DNA of 5,636 bases from an uncultured Lachnospiraceae bacterium (GTDB lineage Bacteria; Bacillota; Clostridia; Lachnospirales; Lachnospiraceae), in the NCBI GenBank assembly GCA_949346185.1, contig CASGVX010000148.1, positions 1-5,636 of the forward strand. The letters run 5' to 3'. Within the stretch, counting starts at the first letter, position 1, and every line of letters starts with the position of its first letter. The notes under the pieces are model-generated. The model did no database searches and was not told where the DNA came from. It worked only from the letters and a program-made list of their open reading frames with translations. Shown here one piece after another: positions 3,874-5,636 of this stretch. A program made the position numbers and the translations under genes.

Positions 3874-5346
3874 ATGAGTAAGATTAGAACAAGATTTGCG
3901 CCAAGTCCTACTGGAAGGATGCATGTGGGCAACCTTCGCACGGCACTGTATGAGTATCTGATTGCGAAGCATGAGGGAGGAACATTCGTTCTCCGCATTG
4001 AGGATACCGATCAGGAGCGGTTTGTGGAGGAGGCATTGGACATCATATACCGTACCATGGAATTGACTGGGCTGAAGCATGACGAGGGACCGGATAAGGA
4101 TGGGGGCTATGGTCCTTATGTCCAGAGCGAGCGCATGGAGAGCGGCATGTACTTAGACTACGCAAAGCAGTTGGTGGAAAAGGGAGAGGCTTATTACTGC
4201 TTCTGTACCAAGGAAAGGCTGGACAGCCTTCGGGCGTCGGATAAGACGGAGGATGGCAAGGAGATTGCCAAGTATGACAAGCATTGCCTCCATCTGTCCA
4301 AGGAGGAAGTGGAAGCGAACCTAGCGGCAGGCATGCCTTATGTCATTCGCCAAAATATTCCCGCAGAGGGCACGACAGTATTTCATGATGCGATTTATGG
4401 AGATATCACTGTGGAGAATGAGGAGTTGGACGATATGATTCTCATTAAGACGGACGGTTATCCCACATATAATTTTGCCAATGTCATTGACGACCATCTG
4501 ATGGAAATCACCCATGTGGTGAGGGGGAACGAATACCTTTCCTCAGCGCCCAAATACAATCGCCTCTATGAAGCCTTCGGCTGGGAGGTGCCTGAGTATG
4601 TGCACTGTCCCACTATCACGGATGAGAACCATAAGAAATTATCCAAGAGAAGCGGGCATGCCTCTGTGGAGGATTTGCTGGAGCAGGGTTTTCTGCCGGA
4701 GGCAGTGGTGAATTTCGTGGCTTTGCTTGGATGGAGCCCCAGCGAGGACAGGGAAATCTTTTCTTTGAAGGAGCTGGAGGAGGCTTTTGATTATCACCAT
4801 ATCAGCAAGTCTCCTGCGGTATTTGACATAACCAAGGCAAAGTGGATGAATGGGGAATACATTAAGGCCATGGATTGGGAACGCTATCTGGAGTATGCGC
4901 TGCCAGTGATTCGGGAAAAGGTGACGAAGGATTATGATTTGGAAAAAATTGCAGAGTTGGTAAAGACGCGAATCGAGGTATTTCCGGATATCAAGGAGAA
5001 AATTGATTTCTTCGATACGCTTCCTGACTATGATGTGGCGATGTACACTCATAAGAAGATGAAGACGAACAGTGAAAATTCATTGGAGGTATTGAGGGAC
5101 ATGCTGCCATTGCTGGAGGCTTTAGAGGATTTCTCTGTCTCAGGCATCGAGGCGCTTTGCAAGGAATATGTGGCGGAGCATGAGTTGAAAAATGGCAGGG
5201 TGCTGTGGCCTTTGCGCACGGCGGTTTCCGGAAAGCAGATGACGCCGGGGGGCGCTTATGAACTGATGGAGATTCTGGGCAAAGAGGAGTCTATCGCCCG
5301 CATTAGGATAGGAATGGAGAAATTGGAGGCAGATATCAGCAAATGA
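3874..5346 (+). CDS. gltX: Glutamyl-tRNA synthetase
   Basis: The 490-residue cytoplasmic enzyme attaches glutamate to its tRNA using ATP, and its length is normal for bacterial GluRS. The class I Rossmann domain opens with RTRFAPSPTGRMHVGN (5-20), where HVGN is the HIGH motif. RIEDTDQER (41-49) follows. A zinc site of the GluRS type is visible as C109-x-C111 with C138-x-H140. GYPTYNFANVIDD (195-207) and RGNEYLSSAPK (218-228) line the active site. KLSKR (255-259) is the KMSKS loop. The helical anticodon-binding region fills the rest, with WPLRTAVSGKQMTPG (445-459) near the end. I chose the ATG at 3874 (GAGAGG 6 nt upstream) because family members start just before RTRFAPSPTG. The in-frame ATG at 3838 adds 12 residues outside the family pattern, although a GGAG also precedes it. 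The stop overlaps the downstream helicase start. No internal break or missing catalytic residue is seen. Confidence 0.97.
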   Translation: MSKIRTRFAPSPTGRMHVGNLRTALYEYLIAKHEGGTFVLRIEDTDQERFVEEALDIIYRTMELTGLKHDEGPDKDGGYGPYVQSERMESGMYLDYAKQLVEKGEAYYCFCTKERLDSLRASDKTEDGKEIAKYDKHCLHLSKEEVEANLAAGMPYVIRQNIPAEGTTVFHDAIYGDITVENEELDDMILIKTDGYPTYNFANVIDDHLMEITHVVRGNEYLSSAPKYNRLYEAFGWEVPEYVHCPTITDENHKKLSKRSGHASVEDLLEQGFLPEAVVNFVALLGWSPSEDREIFSLKELEEAFDYHHISKSPAVFDITKAKWMNGEYIKAMDWERYLEYALPVIREKVTKDYDLEKIAELVKTRIEVFPDIKEKIDFFDTLPDYDVAMYTHKKMKTNSENSLEVLRDMLPLLEALEDFSVSGIEALCKEYVAEHELKNGRVLWPLRTAVSGKQMTPGGAYELMEILGKEESIARIRIGMEKLEADISK

Positions 5347-5636
5347 CAAACCTGAACGAGGGACAGAGACAGGCGGTCACTCATTTTGAGGGGCCTATGC
5401 TCGTTCTGGCAGGGCCTGGCTCTGGCAAGACGAGGGTGATTACGGAGAGGATACATTATCTCATTTCGGAGCGGGGGGTGTCCCCCTCCGAAATTCTTGT
5501 GATTACATTTACGAAGGCGGCGGCTGCAGAGATGCGGCAGCGATATCAGAAGTTATATTCTCAAGATTCTGTGGGGGTTCGTTTCGGAACATTCCATGCT
5601 ATTTTTTTCATGATTTTAAAAGCAGCCTATCACTAT
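5343..5636 (+). CDS. UvrD/PcrA/Rep-type DNA helicase, N-terminal part
   Basis: The first 98 codons of a superfamily 1A helicase are present, cut by the window edge with the frame still open. Motifs in order are LNEGQRQAV (4-12, the Q-motif), LVLAGPGSGKT (20-30, Walker A with K29-T30), ILVITFTKAAAAEMRQR (51-67, motif Ia) and FGTFHA (81-86, motif Ib). Such enzymes unwind DNA 3'-5' using ATP in repair and replication restart. UvrD, PcrA and Rep, or a shorter Clostridial paralogue, cannot be told apart from this piece. The spacing from Q-motif to Walker A is compact and normal. The ATG overlaps the gltX stop as ATGA (5343-5346). The nearest Shine-Dalgarno is GGAGG at 5325-5329, 13 nt away and longer than ideal, so translational coupling to gltX is likely. 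Confidence 0.93.
   Translation, partial: MTNLNEGQRQAVTHFEGPMLVLAGPGSGKTRVITERIHYLISERGVSPSEILVITFTKAAAAEMRQRYQKLYSQDSVGVRFGTFHAIFFMILKAAYHY

Noticed and set aside
4321..5052. Minus-strand open frames within gltX
   Set aside because: They are antisense to a fully conserved GluRS and have no recognisable domains or start signals.

Overview
The window looks like chromosome from a Gram-positive, low-to-mid GC member of the Clostridia, most likely Lachnospiraceae. The reasons are purine-rich GGAGG ribosome binding sites, SigA-type promoters, and the protein set: DUF3783, DUF1292, a short flagellin-like protein, a cytidylate kinase-like protein, a GluRS and a UvrD-type helicase. I cannot name the species. 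No tRNA, rRNA, CRISPR array, insertion sequence or prophage is visible.

Left part (1-1277). A small DUF3783 protein (151-510, +) has its own well-formed promoter (93-121). It converges on a very acidic DUF1292 protein (550-948, -). A 10-bp hairpin at 516-540 lies between them, with its T-tract oriented for the minus-strand gene. The 329-nt gap at 949-1277 is a divergent regulatory region. It holds a consensus TTGACA promoter for the DUF1292 gene, a TGC-TATAAT promoter for the next gene, and a cluster of GTTACT/AGTAAC inverted repeats. The repeat motif also occurs at 41-54, which suggests a dispersed intergenic element.

Middle part (1278-3682). Three plus-strand genes are separated by 181 and 112 nt. 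The first is a 252-residue flagellin-like protein with a recognisable D1 core, a shortened N-terminal D0, no D2/D3 and a charged C-terminus. The second is a 202-residue cytidylate kinase-like protein whose P-loop lacks the usual Lys. The third is a 247-residue Sir2-fold protein that keeps its four zinc cysteines but has lost essentially every catalytic and NAD-contacting signature, including the catalytic His (now Tyr). Two adjacent proteins with non-canonical nucleotide sites plus an orphan flagellin-like protein form the most unusual part of the window.

Right part (3683-5636). A hairpin terminator (3771-3810) closes the middle block. A probable gltX promoter overlaps it. gltX (3874-5346) encodes a complete 490-residue glutamyl-tRNA synthetase with all its motifs. 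Its stop codon overlaps (ATGA) the start of a UvrD/PcrA-type helicase that runs off the right edge, so these two are one transcription unit and probably translationally coupled.

The clear housekeeping functions are tRNA charging and DNA repair or replication at the right end. The rest are small Firmicutes proteins of unknown or uncertain function.
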